A DNA stretch of 64,000 nucleotides from Paenibacillus sp. J5C2022 (GCF_025567625.1 NZ_JAOQJC010000004.1:186001-250000), one strand, 5' to 3'. Positions 8,756 through 18,182 are shown, counted from the first letter of the stretch. Numbers and translations are program-made. Notes: a model not told the origin generated them from the letters alone.

Positions 8756-9835
8756 ATGGCAAACCCGATTAACGAAAAGCTGAATCCGGCTCCGGCTGGC
8801 GGCGGATACAACGAAGAAGACCACTTCGTCTGGTGCGGCTCCTGCGTTCGCGGCGAAGATGGCCGGTATCATATGTTCGCTTCTCGATGGAGCAAATCGC
8901 TCGGATTTGGAGTCAATTGGCTATTTAATTGCGAAGTTGTGAGGGCATCAAGCGAAACGCCGGAAGGCCCTTACCGGTATGAAGAAACGGTGCTTGGGCG
9001 AAGAGAGCGATCATATTTCGATGGGATGAATCAACATAACCCATTTATCCAATATTGGAACGGAACCTATTATCTTTATTATATGGGGACGACATACGGC
9101 GGTCCGATACCGGGTCCGGGAGATGAGGTACCATGGGAGCGCGGAGCCGAAGTGTGGAACAATAAGAGAATCGGATTGGCCGTGGCGACATCCATATTCG
9201 GACCTTGGGAACGGAGGGATATGCCTTTGCTGGAGCCGCGCCCCGGTCAATGGGACTGCACGATCACGACAAATCCTGCAGTCGCGATTCTACCTGACGG
9301 AACGACCTATATGATCTACAAGTCGCGCGAATACGCAGGGGCTACGCTGCAGTTAGGCGTGGCCAAAGCCGATCGTCCGGACGGTGCTTTCCAGCGGCTG
9401 GCTAACAAACCGATACTTGACTTCACTGACCCGGACCTGCATGTGGAGGATCCCTTCCTGTGGCATGCGGACGGCAAATTCCATCTGCTGATCAAGGACG
9501 ACAGCAAGAACGGATCGTTCGGGCTGACCGGCGAATGGGGGGCTGGCGTGTACGCGACAAGCGATAACTGCATAGATTGGCAAATTCATGCCGAGCCCAA
9601 AGCCTATTCGAGAACGGTGGAATGGGAGGATGGCAGCCGGACGGAAATGTGCAATCTGGAGCGACCGTTTCTGTTATTCCATAATGGTCAGCCTACTCAT
9701 TTGTTCGCAGCCGTCGGAATTGGGGAAGGACCTTATCGGTTTACGCATACCTGGAACCAGGTCATACCGCTGAATGTTAATGAAACGGAATCAAACGGAG
9801 GAACAGGAAATGACGACAATGGAGAGAAACGATAA
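8756..9835 (+). CDS. Five-bladed beta-propeller glycoside hydrolase-like protein (GH43/GH117-like)
   Basis: Predicted cytoplasmic glycosidase of 359 aa with no signal peptide. ATG 8756 follows AGGAGGAG at 8741-8748. Repeated blade signatures are visible: N-P-F-I-Q-Y-W-N-G-T-Y-Y-L-Y-Y, N-P-A-V-A-I-L-P-D-G-T-T-Y-M-I-Y-K and V-E-D-P-F-L-W-H-A-D-G-K-F-H-L-L. These, with acidic residues at blade starts, match GH43-like folds (also GH117 and GH130). I cannot assign the family or substrate firmly. Its 3' end overlaps the GH125 gene by 26 nt, so both enzymes are probably made together to degrade the same imported glycan. Confidence 0.65.
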   Translation: MANPINEKLNPAPAGGGYNEEDHFVWCGSCVRGEDGRYHMFASRWSKSLGFGVNWLFNCEVVRASSETPEGPYRYEETVLGRRERSYFDGMNQHNPFIQYWNGTYYLYYMGTTYGGPIPGPGDEVPWERGAEVWNNKRIGLAVATSIFGPWERRDMPLLEPRPGQWDCTITTNPAVAILPDGTTYMIYKSREYAGATLQLGVAKADRPDGAFQRLANKPILDFTDPDLHVEDPFLWHADGKFHLLIKDDSKNGSFGLTGEWGAGVYATSDNCIDWQIHAEPKAYSRTVEWEDGSRTEMCNLERPFLLFHNGQPTHLFAAVGIGEGPYRFTHTWNQVIPLNVNETESNGGTGNDDNGEKR

Positions 9836-11111
9836 ATTGCCGGCTTCCTTGGAAGCCCTAATCGGACAAGTGTCGGACAGACTAGGCGATCAGCCGAAGC
9901 GTGCCGCGATATTCGCGAATTGCCTGGAAAATACATGGAATACGACATTAGAGCGTCTGGAGGACGGCACGACCTTTGTTATTACGGGCGACATACCCGC
10001 TATGTGGCTCAGGGACTCCGCAGCGCAAATCAGGCCTTATCTTCTGGCTGCTAACGGAGATCCGGAAGTGGCGAATGTCATTGAAGGGTTGATCGAGAGG
10101 CAGCTTCGCTTCGTGCTACTGGATCCTTACGCCAATGCGTTCAACGAAGCTCCGAACGGCCGAGGGCACACTTCCGACCTGACGGAGATGAACCCGTCGG
10201 TATGGGAACGCAAATACGAGATCGATTCGCTGTGCTACCCGATCCAGCTTGCATATTTGTTTTGGAAAAACACGGGCAGAACCTCTGTATTTAACGAAAC
10301 GTTCCGGCAAGCACTACAAGCGATTATTCGACTGTGGAAAACCGAGCAGCATCATGAGACGCTATCGACTTATCGTTTTCAGCGATTGAATTGTCCGGAG
10401 ACCGATACCCTTGTTCGGGAAGGCAAAGGGGCGATAACGGCATTTACCGGGATGACATGGTCGGGTTTTCGCCCGAGCGACGACGCTTGCACATACGGTT
10501 ACCTCGTGCCTTCGAACATGTTTGCGGTTGTCGTACTTCGTTACGCGGCGGAAATTGCGCGCGATGTGCTTGGCGAGGAAGAGTTAGCTCGACAATCGAC
10601 GGAGTTAGCAGGAGTAATCGAGCAGGGGATTCGCGAGCATGCAATTGTCGAGCATTCGACGTACGGTCGCATCTATGCTTATGAGACGGACGGTCTGGGC
10701 CATCATCATTTCATGGACGACGCCAACGTGCCAAGCCTTATGTCTGCGCCGTATCTTGGTTATTGTCCTATCGATGACCCAGTCTATATCAATACACGTA
10801 ACTTCGTGCTTAGTGCTGGCAATCCTTATTACTTTGAAGGCAAGGCAGCGGCAGGTATTGGTAGTCCACATACACCCGAAAACTATATATGGCCGATCGC
10901 CCTTGCGATGCAGGGTCTGACCAGCGGAAGCCAGGAGGAGAGGGAACGACTCCTGGATTTGCTGGAAAGTACGGATGCCGGCTGCGGCATGATGCATGAG
11001 GGCTTCCATAAGGATGATCCCGAGCAATATACGAGAGAATGGTTTTCTTGGGCCAACATGATGTATTGCGAGCTCGTTATGCAGTCCGTCGGCTTGCGGG
11101 TAGCGGTCTGA
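9810..11111 (+). CDS. GH125 exo-alpha-1,6-mannosidase-like enzyme
   Basis: Predicted cytoplasmic exo-mannosidase of 433 aa, the normal length for GH125 (formerly DUF1237). ATG 9810 has GGAGG at 9798-9802. Diagnostic segments are G-D-I-P-A-M-W-L-R-D-S-A-A-Q near residue 55, E-R-K-Y-E-I-D-S-L-C-Y-P near 135, F-R-P-S-D-D-A near 225 and M-M-H-E-G-F-H-K-D-D near 395. The Asp and Glu in the last two segments fall where the family's acid and base are expected. Known members remove non-reducing terminal alpha-1,6-mannose from N-glycan type structures. It ends the operon; downstream sequence holds no clear terminator before the IS3 element. Confidence 0.9.
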   Translation: MTTMERNDKLPASLEALIGQVSDRLGDQPKRAAIFANCLENTWNTTLERLEDGTTFVITGDIPAMWLRDSAAQIRPYLLAANGDPEVANVIEGLIERQLRFVLLDPYANAFNEAPNGRGHTSDLTEMNPSVWERKYEIDSLCYPIQLAYLFWKNTGRTSVFNETFRQALQAIIRLWKTEQHHETLSTYRFQRLNCPETDTLVREGKGAITAFTGMTWSGFRPSDDACTYGYLVPSNMFAVVVLRYAAEIARDVLGEEELARQSTELAGVIEQGIREHAIVEHSTYGRIYAYETDGLGHHHFMDDANVPSLMSAPYLGYCPIDDPVYINTRNFVLSAGNPYYFEGKAAAGIGSPHTPENYIWPIALAMQGLTSGSQEERERLLDLLESTDAGCGMMHEGFHKDDPEQYTREWFSWANMMYCELVMQSVGLRVAV

Positions 11112-11376
11112 CGCATTGACTTGCGGCCAATTAATCTGGTGGCGACGATTTCCGATTCTGTATAAATCTATATGCTGGACTGTAACTTGTCGTGGAGTGA
11201 AACGATGCTCATCGCTTTCTTCGTCGGCGTAGCGGAAGGGGGAGTGCAGCAATATGGTATTCCGGGAAGTTCAAACGGCATAATGATTTTAACGACAAAT
11301 AGAACCTCCTCTGATTACAATATCATTAAGTTAAGACGCATGAGAGAAATAAAAAAAAGAGTAGGTTCTATTAATC

Positions 11377-12843
11377 TGGACCCCTTGTCAAGGACACTTA
11401 AAAAAAGAGTGGTATTGAAGATTTACGAGGCGGACAATAGATGATTCCTGTATTGAACAGGGGTCATCTTTTTTAATCCCCATTGATATCTGTGGTTGTT
11501 ATAATAGCGGATGTAACGATCGATTTCTTGCTTTAGCTCTTGAAGGGAACAGCAACTACGATGATCGACATGGTCCTTCATGTGGCCGAAGAACGATTCT
11601 TGGGGAGCATTGTCCCAACAGTTCCCGCGTCTGGACATCGACTGGCCTAACCCATTCTTCTTTAACAACTCCTGATAGATGGGACTGGTATAATGGCTGC
11701 CCTGATCCGAGTGGATGAAAGCATCCTTTTGGAGCTTTAGACGTTTCTGTTTCTTGAGAGCGTCAACAGTATCCGTAGCAATGTCTAATGTCAGCCGATT
11801 GGATACGTTGTGAGAGAGGATCTCACCCGTTGAGGCATCCAGTATGGTCGACAAATAGGCCATCTCGGAGCGGCCGTATGGAAGGTACGTGATATCCGTA
11901 AGCAAGGCCAGGCCTGGTATGCCCTTCTTGAAGTCCCTCTGTAGGGTATTGGGTAAGGTTCGGTGTTCCAGCGTAGCTTTGGCCATGCGTTTATAAGGGT
12001 TGGGTTTTCTGTGCGGACATACGATGTTAAACTTCTTCATCAGTCTACGGATTTTCTTTAGGTTATAGACGACACCAAACTCGTGTTCAAGAATCATCTT
12101 GATGGAGCGTGATCCCTTCTTGTATCCCCTTCGCTCAAAAGCCTTCTTAATGAGCTGTCCTGCCTCGGTATCCAAGCGAGCCCGCTCTAAGCGTGAATCA
12201 GCGGCGAGCAGGTAGCTGTAATACCCCGAATGGGATACGTTAAGCAACGAACAGAGGTACCTCGTCATGCGTCCTAGGCCTTGATCTACGGTGTCTTTTA
12301 TGAGTTCGAATAATTTATTCTTGCTTAAGTTCATTCCTTTTGCTACCAGCAACCTTTCTTTCGTATCTAGCTTTTTTAACAGTTCGATTTGAGATTCAAG
12401 TAAGTAAATTCGTGCTTCCTGCTTTGCAATGACTTCATCCGGCGATAACTCTCTACGTAACGGGCGTCCCGAGGCCTCTTTTCTGGAATCAGATAACCCA
12501 ATAATTCCTCCGTGTTCGTAAGCCCTCTTCCAGCGGTCAGCAGACTGTTCTACTCGCTTAATTCCGATTACCGTAACATCAAATCCGTGAGCTTCGAAAA
12601 TCTCTCTCGGGGTTTTCCCTGTCATATATTGGTCAATGAATAACTGCTTAAATTCATCTGCATATGTTATCGCTTTATCACTAACGTTCTTTACATACCT
12701 GTTCTTCGCCATCTGTTCACGTTCTTCTTCTGTAAACCGTTTCTTGCTCATAAGGTAATCCCCCTCCATTGCTTGCTCAAGTATACAAAAAAGTACCCAC
12801 AGCCCGCACACCTTTTTTCTAAGTGTCCAGTCTATGGGTACCA
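11377..12843 (-). mobile_element. IS3-family insertion sequence, apparently complete
   Basis: About 1467 bp bounded by imperfect inverted repeats: TGGACCCCTTGTCAAGGACA at 11377 and, read from the other side, TGGTACCCATAGACTGGACA ending at 12843. The inner part GGACACTTA(A/G)AAAAA is nearly identical at both ends. A single intact transposase frame fills it. I do not see a matching 3-4 bp target duplication (flanks ATC and GTG), so one flank has probably been rearranged. Confidence 0.8.
11423..12751 (-). CDS. IS3-family transposase, single reading frame
   Basis: DDE recombinase of 442 aa. The ATG at 12751 has GGAGGGGG upstream on the minus strand (12760-12767). Residues 1-120 are a helix-turn-helix and leucine-rich region corresponding to OrfA, and the rest is the rve integrase core. 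The catalytic triad is visible as L-T-D-I-T-Y, H-S-D-Q-G-S-H-Y and D-N-A-P-Q-E-S-F-F-G. Most IS3 relatives split these parts into two frames joined by frameshifting; here they are continuous. No mutation is seen, so it may be active. Confidence 0.9.
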   Translation of the reverse strand: MSKKRFTEEEREQMAKNRYVKNVSDKAITYADEFKQLFIDQYMTGKTPREIFEAHGFDVTVIGIKRVEQSADRWKRAYEHGGIIGLSDSRKEASGRPLRRELSPDEVIAKQEARIYLLESQIELLKKLDTKERLLVAKGMNLSKNKLFELIKDTVDQGLGRMTRYLCSLLNVSHSGYYSYLLAADSRLERARLDTEAGQLIKKAFERRGYKKGSRSIKMILEHEFGVVYNLKKIRRLMKKFNIVCPHRKPNPYKRMAKATLEHRTLPNTLQRDFKKGIPGLALLTDITYLPYGRSEMAYLSTILDASTGEILSHNVSNRLTLDIATDTVDALKKQKRLKLQKDAFIHSDQGSHYTSPIYQELLKKNGLGQSMSRRGNCWDNAPQESFFGHMKDHVDHRSCCSLQELKQEIDRYIRYYNNHRYQWGLKKMTPVQYRNHLLSAS

Positions 12844-13253
12844 GTGTATATCGAAAACCCGCTTTTTTTTCTACGGTTGACTAACTTACTAACAGAGCTT
12901 GTTTTCAATTTGTTTGAGGTAAGCCAGAGGGTCTCGACGAAAACGTCTACGTTTCGTACGGCGACATTCTTGGTTAAACGCTTCATGGGAAACCTGTTGC
13001 AGTCTCGTTAAAAGAGGCTTTGCCTTAGCGCATCATCAACGAGCACCACAAACTCGCCGCAGCGGAGAATGTGTTTGTTCCAACTGCAGCGTTCCGTCGT
13101 TCGGCGGTGTTTCGTTTTTGTTTGACGAAAAAATCGCTCATGATCATTATTCGTGTGGGGAACCCAGAGTGAATCATAGCAGACAAAAAGTCCCTTCCAA
13201 AAGCCTTGCGTGTAGCTCTCGAAGTTGGATAAAAGAATATGATCTTCTTTACG

Positions 13254-14460
13254 GGAGAGCACTGGAAAACGATTACAGAATATGTGAAGATGGTTGATGA
13301 GCAATCATCAGTCATCTTTTTAACTCATTTACTTTATCAGCTAAACGCGGTAATTTGCTCTAATATATTCGAGGTGAATTTCGTGTTAGAAATGAACAAA
13401 CAACAGTCGCTCTCCTTTCATAGCGAACTATAAAATTTGATCCCACAAGACCATCTTCTTATTCGCATTCATCAATTAATCGATTTCTCATTCATTCTTG
13501 ATTTCTAGCTTATTTGGCTCATCTTGGCGAAACCGTAGTGCAACTGCTACCCGATGCTGAAGGTACATTGCAATCCCGACTAGAGGAAACCAAGAAGATC
13601 GTAAGCGATGAGCGTTTATTATCTTGGAAAGGGGTTCAGTCGGCGATTGATCCAGATGCCAGATTCGGCTGGAAAAGTGCCACAACCTCATTTTTCGGCA
13701 CCGAAGATGGCATTATTGCAGCGTTGAAGGTGGACCCTGGCAATGCGAGTGATCCAAAGGCATTCCCTGAATTGTTGGAACAAACGAGCAAGACCGGATT
13801 AATTGTAGATGAAGTGCTTGCAGACAAAGCATATGGCAGTTTTACAAACCTGAAATTACTTGAAAAGGAAGGCATTACGCCAACGATTAAATTAAACGAG
13901 ATGATGCTTTATGGTCATCAAGACGAGTAACGAGAAAAGTTTATTTACCTCAAAGACAGTGATACTGTGGAATGCCCTGCTGGTCTTCACAGTATTCCGA
14001 AAGCAAAGATGGGGCGAAAAAACGGCAATGAGTTCCAAAGGCTGACGTTTTTCTTTGATGTGGAGAAATGCAAGTCATGCCCCCTTCAAGAAGGATGCTA
14101 CCAGCTAGGTTCAAATTCAAAAACGTATTCCGTTCCCATCGTGCCAGAGTTTAAACAAAAAGCAATGGATTACCATAATTCCGATGCTCTCAAACTACGC
14201 TACCGGATGCGGTATAAGATAGAACAAAAGAACCATGAACTAAAAAACATCATGGCCTGGCCATTTCACAATATAGCCGAGGTTTGCTTGGCATGCGCAT
14301 ACAAGCCATTCTGACGGCCATTGTTGTAAATGCGAAACGAATGATGAAGCTAACAACACCGAAAACGGCTTAGAAAGGGACACGGCTCCTTTCTATAACA
14401 CAAAAAAGTCGTTGTTCTGTTGCTCGAGGCAACAAAACAACGACTTTTTCAGTGCTCTCC
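13254..14460 (+). mobile_element. IS1182-type insertion sequence with internal deletion
   Basis: Terminal inverted repeats GGAGAGCACTG at 13254-13264 and CAGTGCTCTCC at 14450-14460 bound the element. The heptamer CTTTACG flanks it (13247-13253 and 14463-14469), consistent with a target duplication with two extra bases at the right end. A strong hairpin (AAGTCGTTGTTCTGTTG and its mirror) lies at 14405-14449 just inside the right end. At 1.2 kb it is shorter than usual for this family because the transposase gene is deleted internally. Confidence 0.7.
13392..14373 (+). pseudogene. Truncated IS1182-type transposase
   Basis: The start M-N-K-Q-Q-S-L-S-F-H-S-E-L at 13392 is followed by a stop, then L-I-P-Q-D-H-L-L-I-R-I-H-Q-L-I. 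Near 13500 the frame jumps to a middle segment (A-H-L-G-E-T-V-V-Q-L-L), so a large internal part including the first catalytic region is missing. A stop at 13928 and a frame change near 14290 also break it. The Cys-rich segment C-K-S-C-P-L-Q-E-G-C and the C-terminal A-I-V-V-N-A-K-R-M are typical of the family. Not functional. Confidence 0.75.
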
Positions 14461-15691
14461 TACTTTACGGGGTATACGTCTTTTTCATCCAAGACCGTAA
14501 ACATTGCATGGTAAAACTCACCGTCTCGCTACGCTGGTCCACCGCAACCGTTGTTCGAGTAAGCGGGCGGTTTCCTGAATCGGAATCTGCCAACGCTTAA
14601 CAGTTCGGTACTTTAACGTATATTCGGGAAGTTTGCGGAACAGACGAAGAACTTTATTCAGTAGGTCCCCCCTTTTTTAGCTACACTCTTTTCGAGCGAA
14701 GCTTTCACAACCCTGGCTTTTTCATAAATCCGAATCCCTAGTAAATCCAGTGGAGGATTTCCGTCCTCCAGAAGAAGCGAACGAGTAGCCGCTAAGTAAT
14801 CTCGTGTCACTTCACTTTCTATTAAATCGTCATCTTCGACTTGCATCTCAATTTCTCGGAGGTCACGCAGGCTATTTTTGAGCTAGGTTTTGAGTTTGCG
14901 GTCCAGATTGACGACAGGTTTGGCAATATCTTTAAGATAGTGGTATTGGCAATATGGGTAAGGAGTTTCCGGCCAGGTTTCCCTCATTGCCAGTCGAATG
15001 GATTGTTGACCATCACTCACAAGTCCAATCACGGGAAAACCAAGATCTTTAACAGGCATTAAGAGCGCCATCGGCTCGGTTTTAGATCCACTTTATAAAT
15101 TTTTGCTGCTAAAATCCGACCACTAAATTCCTCGCGCACGATGTAAAGCGTTTCATTTCCTTTCTCCGGTTGAATACCGTCCATGGAGAGAAGCAGTCCA
15201 TGGTATTCAGTCACGACGTTGCTTAGCTATTCTTTGACGTCAGCGTTCAGAGAAACGCGAAGTAAGGCCAGATACCATTCGTAGAGACGCATGGTATAAC
15301 GCTCTGAGGTCGGAAATCCTTGTTCGGTTAAGGATTCGGAAATTTCGGTAACCGTCATATGCCGTTTAAACCGCATCTCTCCAACAAGAGCGAGCACATC
15401 ATAGGCCTGCACTGAACGGAAATAGCGTTTGGACTTGTTACAAACTGTATCTGGTCAATGGTACGCCATATTCCAGACCTGAACAATGCCCTGGAGCGTC
15501 GCCACTATTTTATTCGAGGCGGTGTGATGTCGCTTAAGCTTAGTGCCGCAGTCTGGACAATGAGTGACCTCCGGGCGAAAATACACTTTTCGTTCGGGTA
15601 CAATTCGATTTTTAGGTAAGCCTTTCTTTTGTGGTTTCATCATGATCCCTCCCAAGTTAGCTCTTACCTTTTATTACCCAATTGCAGAGTG

Positions 15692-15745
15692 GTTAGTTAA
15701 ATAGTCAACCGTAGTTATTTTTCTACGACTGACCAATTAACTAAC
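15692..15745. repeat. Two related element ends back to back
   Basis: The right end of the CTACGGTTGAC element (15692-15714) is followed after only eight bases by CTACGACTGACCAATTAAC in the opposite orientation (15723-15741). That second sequence resembles the first end. The arrangement suggests a second related copy once abutted here, or that the element was inserted beside a decayed relative. Confidence 0.45.
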
Positions 15746-16003
15746 AAGGATTTCCGAATGCTTCAGTCTGATCACAAACAAGTACATGAAGCCTTTGCCC
15801 GTCCGCAGATATGTAATATCGATCCCCCAAACCTGATCTGGGCGCTCGATCTTCAACCCGCACAACAGGTAGGGACGGATATACTGGGCATGGACCGCTT
15901 GCTCAGGTTCGGGCCCGGGTAGATCACTTCGAATCCCATTACGCGCATCAGTCGATGAATTACCCCTTATGATCGTCTCGGGAAAACGAACGCAGACCAC
16001 CAC
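15740..16003 (-). pseudogene. IS3-family orfB remnant
   Basis: About 85 codons with the segment R-P-D-Q-V-W-G-I-D-I-T-Y-L-R-T-G-K-G-F-M-Y-L, the region around the first catalytic Asp of IS3 OrfB. Both ends are missing and the upstream codons do not match a transposase. It is cut close to the element ends at 15692-15745. Sequence differs from the IS3 copy at 11423-12751, so it is a separate insertion. Confidence 0.65.
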
Positions 16004-16128
16004 GGGCTTTTATGAACTCATTTTGTCTATTGAGTACCCGATTTAAGCCTCGAAATGAACAGGTTAGTAGAAGGCCTTATTTTGAGGTCATTTATGCTAT
16101 CCGATGACGTTTTGAGGGGGATGATAGC

Positions 16129-16278
16129 TTGAAGACAGATTTGTTGAGATACAGTATGCAGATTGCGATGCTCAGACAGCTACTGAACTTATCTTTGATA
16201 AGCGAACAGGAATTTAATACGGTAAAGAACCTTATAATGCGAGAATATGGAGTCTGTTCAGACCTTACATCTAAATAA
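16129..16278 (+). CDS. Small SHOCT-like protein preceding the serine recombinase
   Basis: A 49-residue protein starting at TTG 16129, with GAGGGGG eight bases upstream. It contains M-L-R-Q-L-L-N-L-S-L-I-S-E-Q-E-F-N-T-V-K, the short helical pattern of SHOCT domains, and ends Y-G-V-C-S-D-L-T-S-K. Similar small proteins are often found just ahead of large serine recombinases in Bacillota mobile elements; a helper role is possible but not shown. The gene is short and starts with TTG, so it is easily missed. Confidence 0.6.
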   Translation: MKTDLLRYSMQIAMLRQLLNLSLISEQEFNTVKNLIMREYGVCSDLTSK

Positions 16279-16401
16279 GTTGTTGTCAAGTCATACTGAC
16301 TGTCAGAAAAAAGTATAGAAGTCCAGATTTGCACCTTTGTCGAAATCGCCTGAATTGATTACGCTAGTGGCGTAGAATATAACTCAGGGGAGGAAGCTTC
16401 A

Positions 16402-18135
16402 ATGTCATTTTCAGTCGAGGTTATAAAAGCCAATCGCAAGCTGTCAGATCGTACCGGCGGGCAACAAGAGTTTCTAAGAGTAGCTCCATATGCGCGGGTA
16501 AGCACAGACACGGAGGAGCAGCTCAACAGCTACAAATCTCAAGTCTCCTATTACAAAGAAATGATTAGCCAGCGCAGTGATTGGGTGCTTGCTGATATTT
16601 ATGCAGATGAAGCCATTACAGGCACTCAGGTGAAGAAGCGAGATGATTTCCAGCGCTTAATAAACGATTGTCTCAATGGAAAGATTGATATGGTGATTAC
16701 CAAGTCTATCTCCAGGTTTGCCCGCAATACAGTAGATACCTTAAAGTATGTGCGCAAGCTCAAGGAAAGAAATGTGGCCGTATTTTTTGAAAAGGAGAAC
16801 ATCAATACGTTAACGATGGATGGCGAGCTATTGCTTACAATCCTCAGCTCGGTTGCACAGCAGGAGGTCGAGAATATCTCATCCATTGTGAAGATGGGCT
16901 TGAAAATGAAGATGCAGCGCGGCGAGCTTATCGGCTTTCAAAGCTGCCTTGGATATGATTATGATCTTACTACCAAGCAAATTTCAGTGAATGAAGATGA
17001 AGCGGGGGTTGTTCGATATATTTTTGAACGTTATATTGCTGGCGCGGGGGCCTCTGTCATTGCTCAAGAATTAACGAAGCTTCCATATAAAACAAAGCGC
17101 GGGAATTCAGAATGGGGAGATACTGCAGTGCTGGGCATCATTAAAAATGAAAAATACAAAGGAGATCTTCTTCAAGGTAAAACCTTTACGCTTGATCCGA
17201 TCTCGAAGAGGAGGTTGGATAATCATGGTGAAGAGGATCAATATTACATTAAGAATCATCATGAGCCTATAGTGAGTGAAGAAGTTTTTGAGCAAGCTCA
17301 AGAAATTTTGTTCCGACGCGGAAAGCCGCGTGGAAAACATGAAAAGGGAGGTAAGCGAGAAAAGTTTAGCCGGAAGTTTACATTTAGCTGCAAGCTTGAA
17401 TGTGTGTTCTGTGGGAAAAACTATTCGCGCAGAAGTTGGAATAGCAGAACTATTTATGCAAAGATCATTTGGCAATGCGTCTCTTTCTCGAAGAAAGGAA
17501 AGAAATACTGCCCGCACAGTAAGGGCATTGAGGAAAGCATAATTGAGAAAGCCTTTGTCGAAACGTACAATCGTGTCTGCGGCAATCACAAGGATGTGCT
17601 GGATGAGCTTTTGTTAAAAATGGAGTCCGCGCTAGGTGATCAACAACATCACAAGCAATTAAGCAAGGTGAAGCACGAAATTGAGGCTCTCGAACAAAAG
17701 CGATCTAACTTGATTGATCTTCATTTGGATGAAAAAATTGATCGTGCAACGTATGAACGTAAGTATGAGGAATTGGAGTCAACACTAACGGAGCTAATCG
17801 AATCAAGCGAGCAACTGGAGACATCGGCTCAAGAAGAGGTTGACGTTGAAAAGAGATTGCTGCATTTTCGCAACGTGCTTCAAACCAATTCCGTCCTTAC
17901 TGATTTTGATCGCAATGTATTCGAAAGTGTCGTCGAAAAGGTTATAATAGGAGAAGAACAGGAAGACGGAAGTGTAGAGCCGTATCAAATAACCTTCGTA
18001 TTCAAAACGGGATTAAGAAGCAGAATTCATGGAAAGGGCGGTAATAAAAGCCCAAAAAGGCCGTCATCCGAGAGGAGGGATGAATGTCCCCATCTACCGG
18101 ACAACACATGTGGAGTGCTGTGTGTTGTTGGTTAG
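16402..18135 (+). CDS. Large serine recombinase (integrase)
   Basis: Site-specific recombinase of 577 aa that would integrate and excise the surrounding element. ATG 16402 follows GGGGAGG at 16387-16393. The resolvase domain occupies residues 25-170: nucleophile Ser34 in Y-A-R-V-S-T-D, then T-G-T-Q-V-K-K-R-D-D-F and S-I-S-R-F-A-R-N. The recombinase domain covers about 185-300. A zinc ribbon follows with C-K-L-E-C-V-F-C-G and a second Cys/His pair C-P-H-S. A coiled coil lies near residues 410-480. The last 35 residues (rich in Lys, Pro and Cys) look like a read-on extension. It sits upstream of AT-rich defence genes and probably mobilised them. Confidence 0.92.
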   Translation: MSFSVEVIKANRKLSDRTGGQQEFLRVAPYARVSTDTEEQLNSYKSQVSYYKEMISQRSDWVLADIYADEAITGTQVKKRDDFQRLINDCLNGKIDMVITKSISRFARNTVDTLKYVRKLKERNVAVFFEKENINTLTMDGELLLTILSSVAQQEVENISSIVKMGLKMKMQRGELIGFQSCLGYDYDLTTKQISVNEDEAGVVRYIFERYIAGAGASVIAQELTKLPYKTKRGNSEWGDTAVLGIIKNEKYKGDLLQGKTFTLDPISKRRLDNHGEEDQYYIKNHHEPIVSEEVFEQAQEILFRRGKPRGKHEKGGKREKFSRKFTFSCKLECVFCGKNYSRRSWNSRTIYAKIIWQCVSFSKKGKKYCPHSKGIEESIIEKAFVETYNRVCGNHKDVLDELLLKMESALGDQQHHKQLSKVKHEIEALEQKRSNLIDLHLDEKIDRATYERKYEELESTLTELIESSEQLETSAQEEVDVEKRLLHFRNVLQTNSVLTDFDRNVFESVVEKVIIGEEQEDGSVEPYQITFVFKTGLRSRIHGKGGNKSPKRPSSERRDECPHLPDNTCGVLCVVG

Positions 18136-18182
18136 GGAGTAGTGATTGGGAGCCACATTTACCCGACTGTCAAGACTGTTGA
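18084..18182 (+). CDS. Possible small Cys-rich protein overlapping the recombinase 3' end
   Basis: A 32-codon frame starting at ATG 18084 with AGGAGGG directly upstream inside the recombinase gene. It has five Cys and four Trp residues and ends P-D-C-Q-D-C. The ribosome site is strong for this position, but the frame is short and I recognise no family. It could be the true next gene or chance. Confidence 0.25.
   Translation: MSPSTGQHMWSAVCCWLGSSDWEPHLPDCQDC
18101..18128. repeat. Inverted repeat at recombinase 3' end
   Basis: ACAACACA, 12 bases, then TGTGTTGT. A perfect 8-bp inverted repeat overlapping the end of the recombinase gene. It could be a recombinase-binding half-site pair or chance; no second copy was seen in the window. 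Confidence 0.3.

Larger units (their letters stand above)
13008..15655 (-). pseudogene. Degraded transposase of the CTACGGTTGAC element
   Basis: Reading the minus strand, fragments occur in collinear order. They are a zinc-ribbon-like start (C-P-D-C-G-T-K-L) near 15560, a helical segment at 15412-15227, the region G-L-V-S-D-G-Q-Q-S-I near 15030, H-Y-L-K-D-I-A-K near 14930, and R-K-L-P-E-Y-T-L-K-Y near 14620. After the inserted element comes the C-terminal part with H-T-N-N-D-H-E-R-F-F-R-Q and F-V-V-L-V-D-D-A-L-R-Q at 13250-13008. Stops and frame changes occur between nearly every block. It is a dead DDE-type transposase, interrupted by the IS1182 copy. Confidence 0.7.
12871..15714 (-). mobile_element. 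Old insertion sequence with CTACGGTTGAC ends, split by an IS1182-type element
   Basis: The left end at 12871 reads CTACGGTTGACTAACTTAC. The right end, read inward from 15714, gives CTACGGTTGACTATTTAAC, so the terminal repeats share at least CTACGGTTGACTA. Between them lie fragments of one minus-strand transposase with several frameshifts. A second element is inserted at 13254-14460. I cannot name the family. Confidence 0.65.

Noticed and set aside
10605..11252. 215-codon minus-strand frame
   Set aside because: Antisense of the GH125 gene with no ribosome site or conserved motif.
11172..11444. 90-codon plus-strand frame after the GH125 gene
   Set aside because: It runs into the IS3 end and has no family-like pattern or ribosome site.
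16092..16334. 80-codon minus-strand frame before the recombinase
   Set aside because: It overlaps the better supported SHOCT-like plus-strand gene and has no ribosome site.
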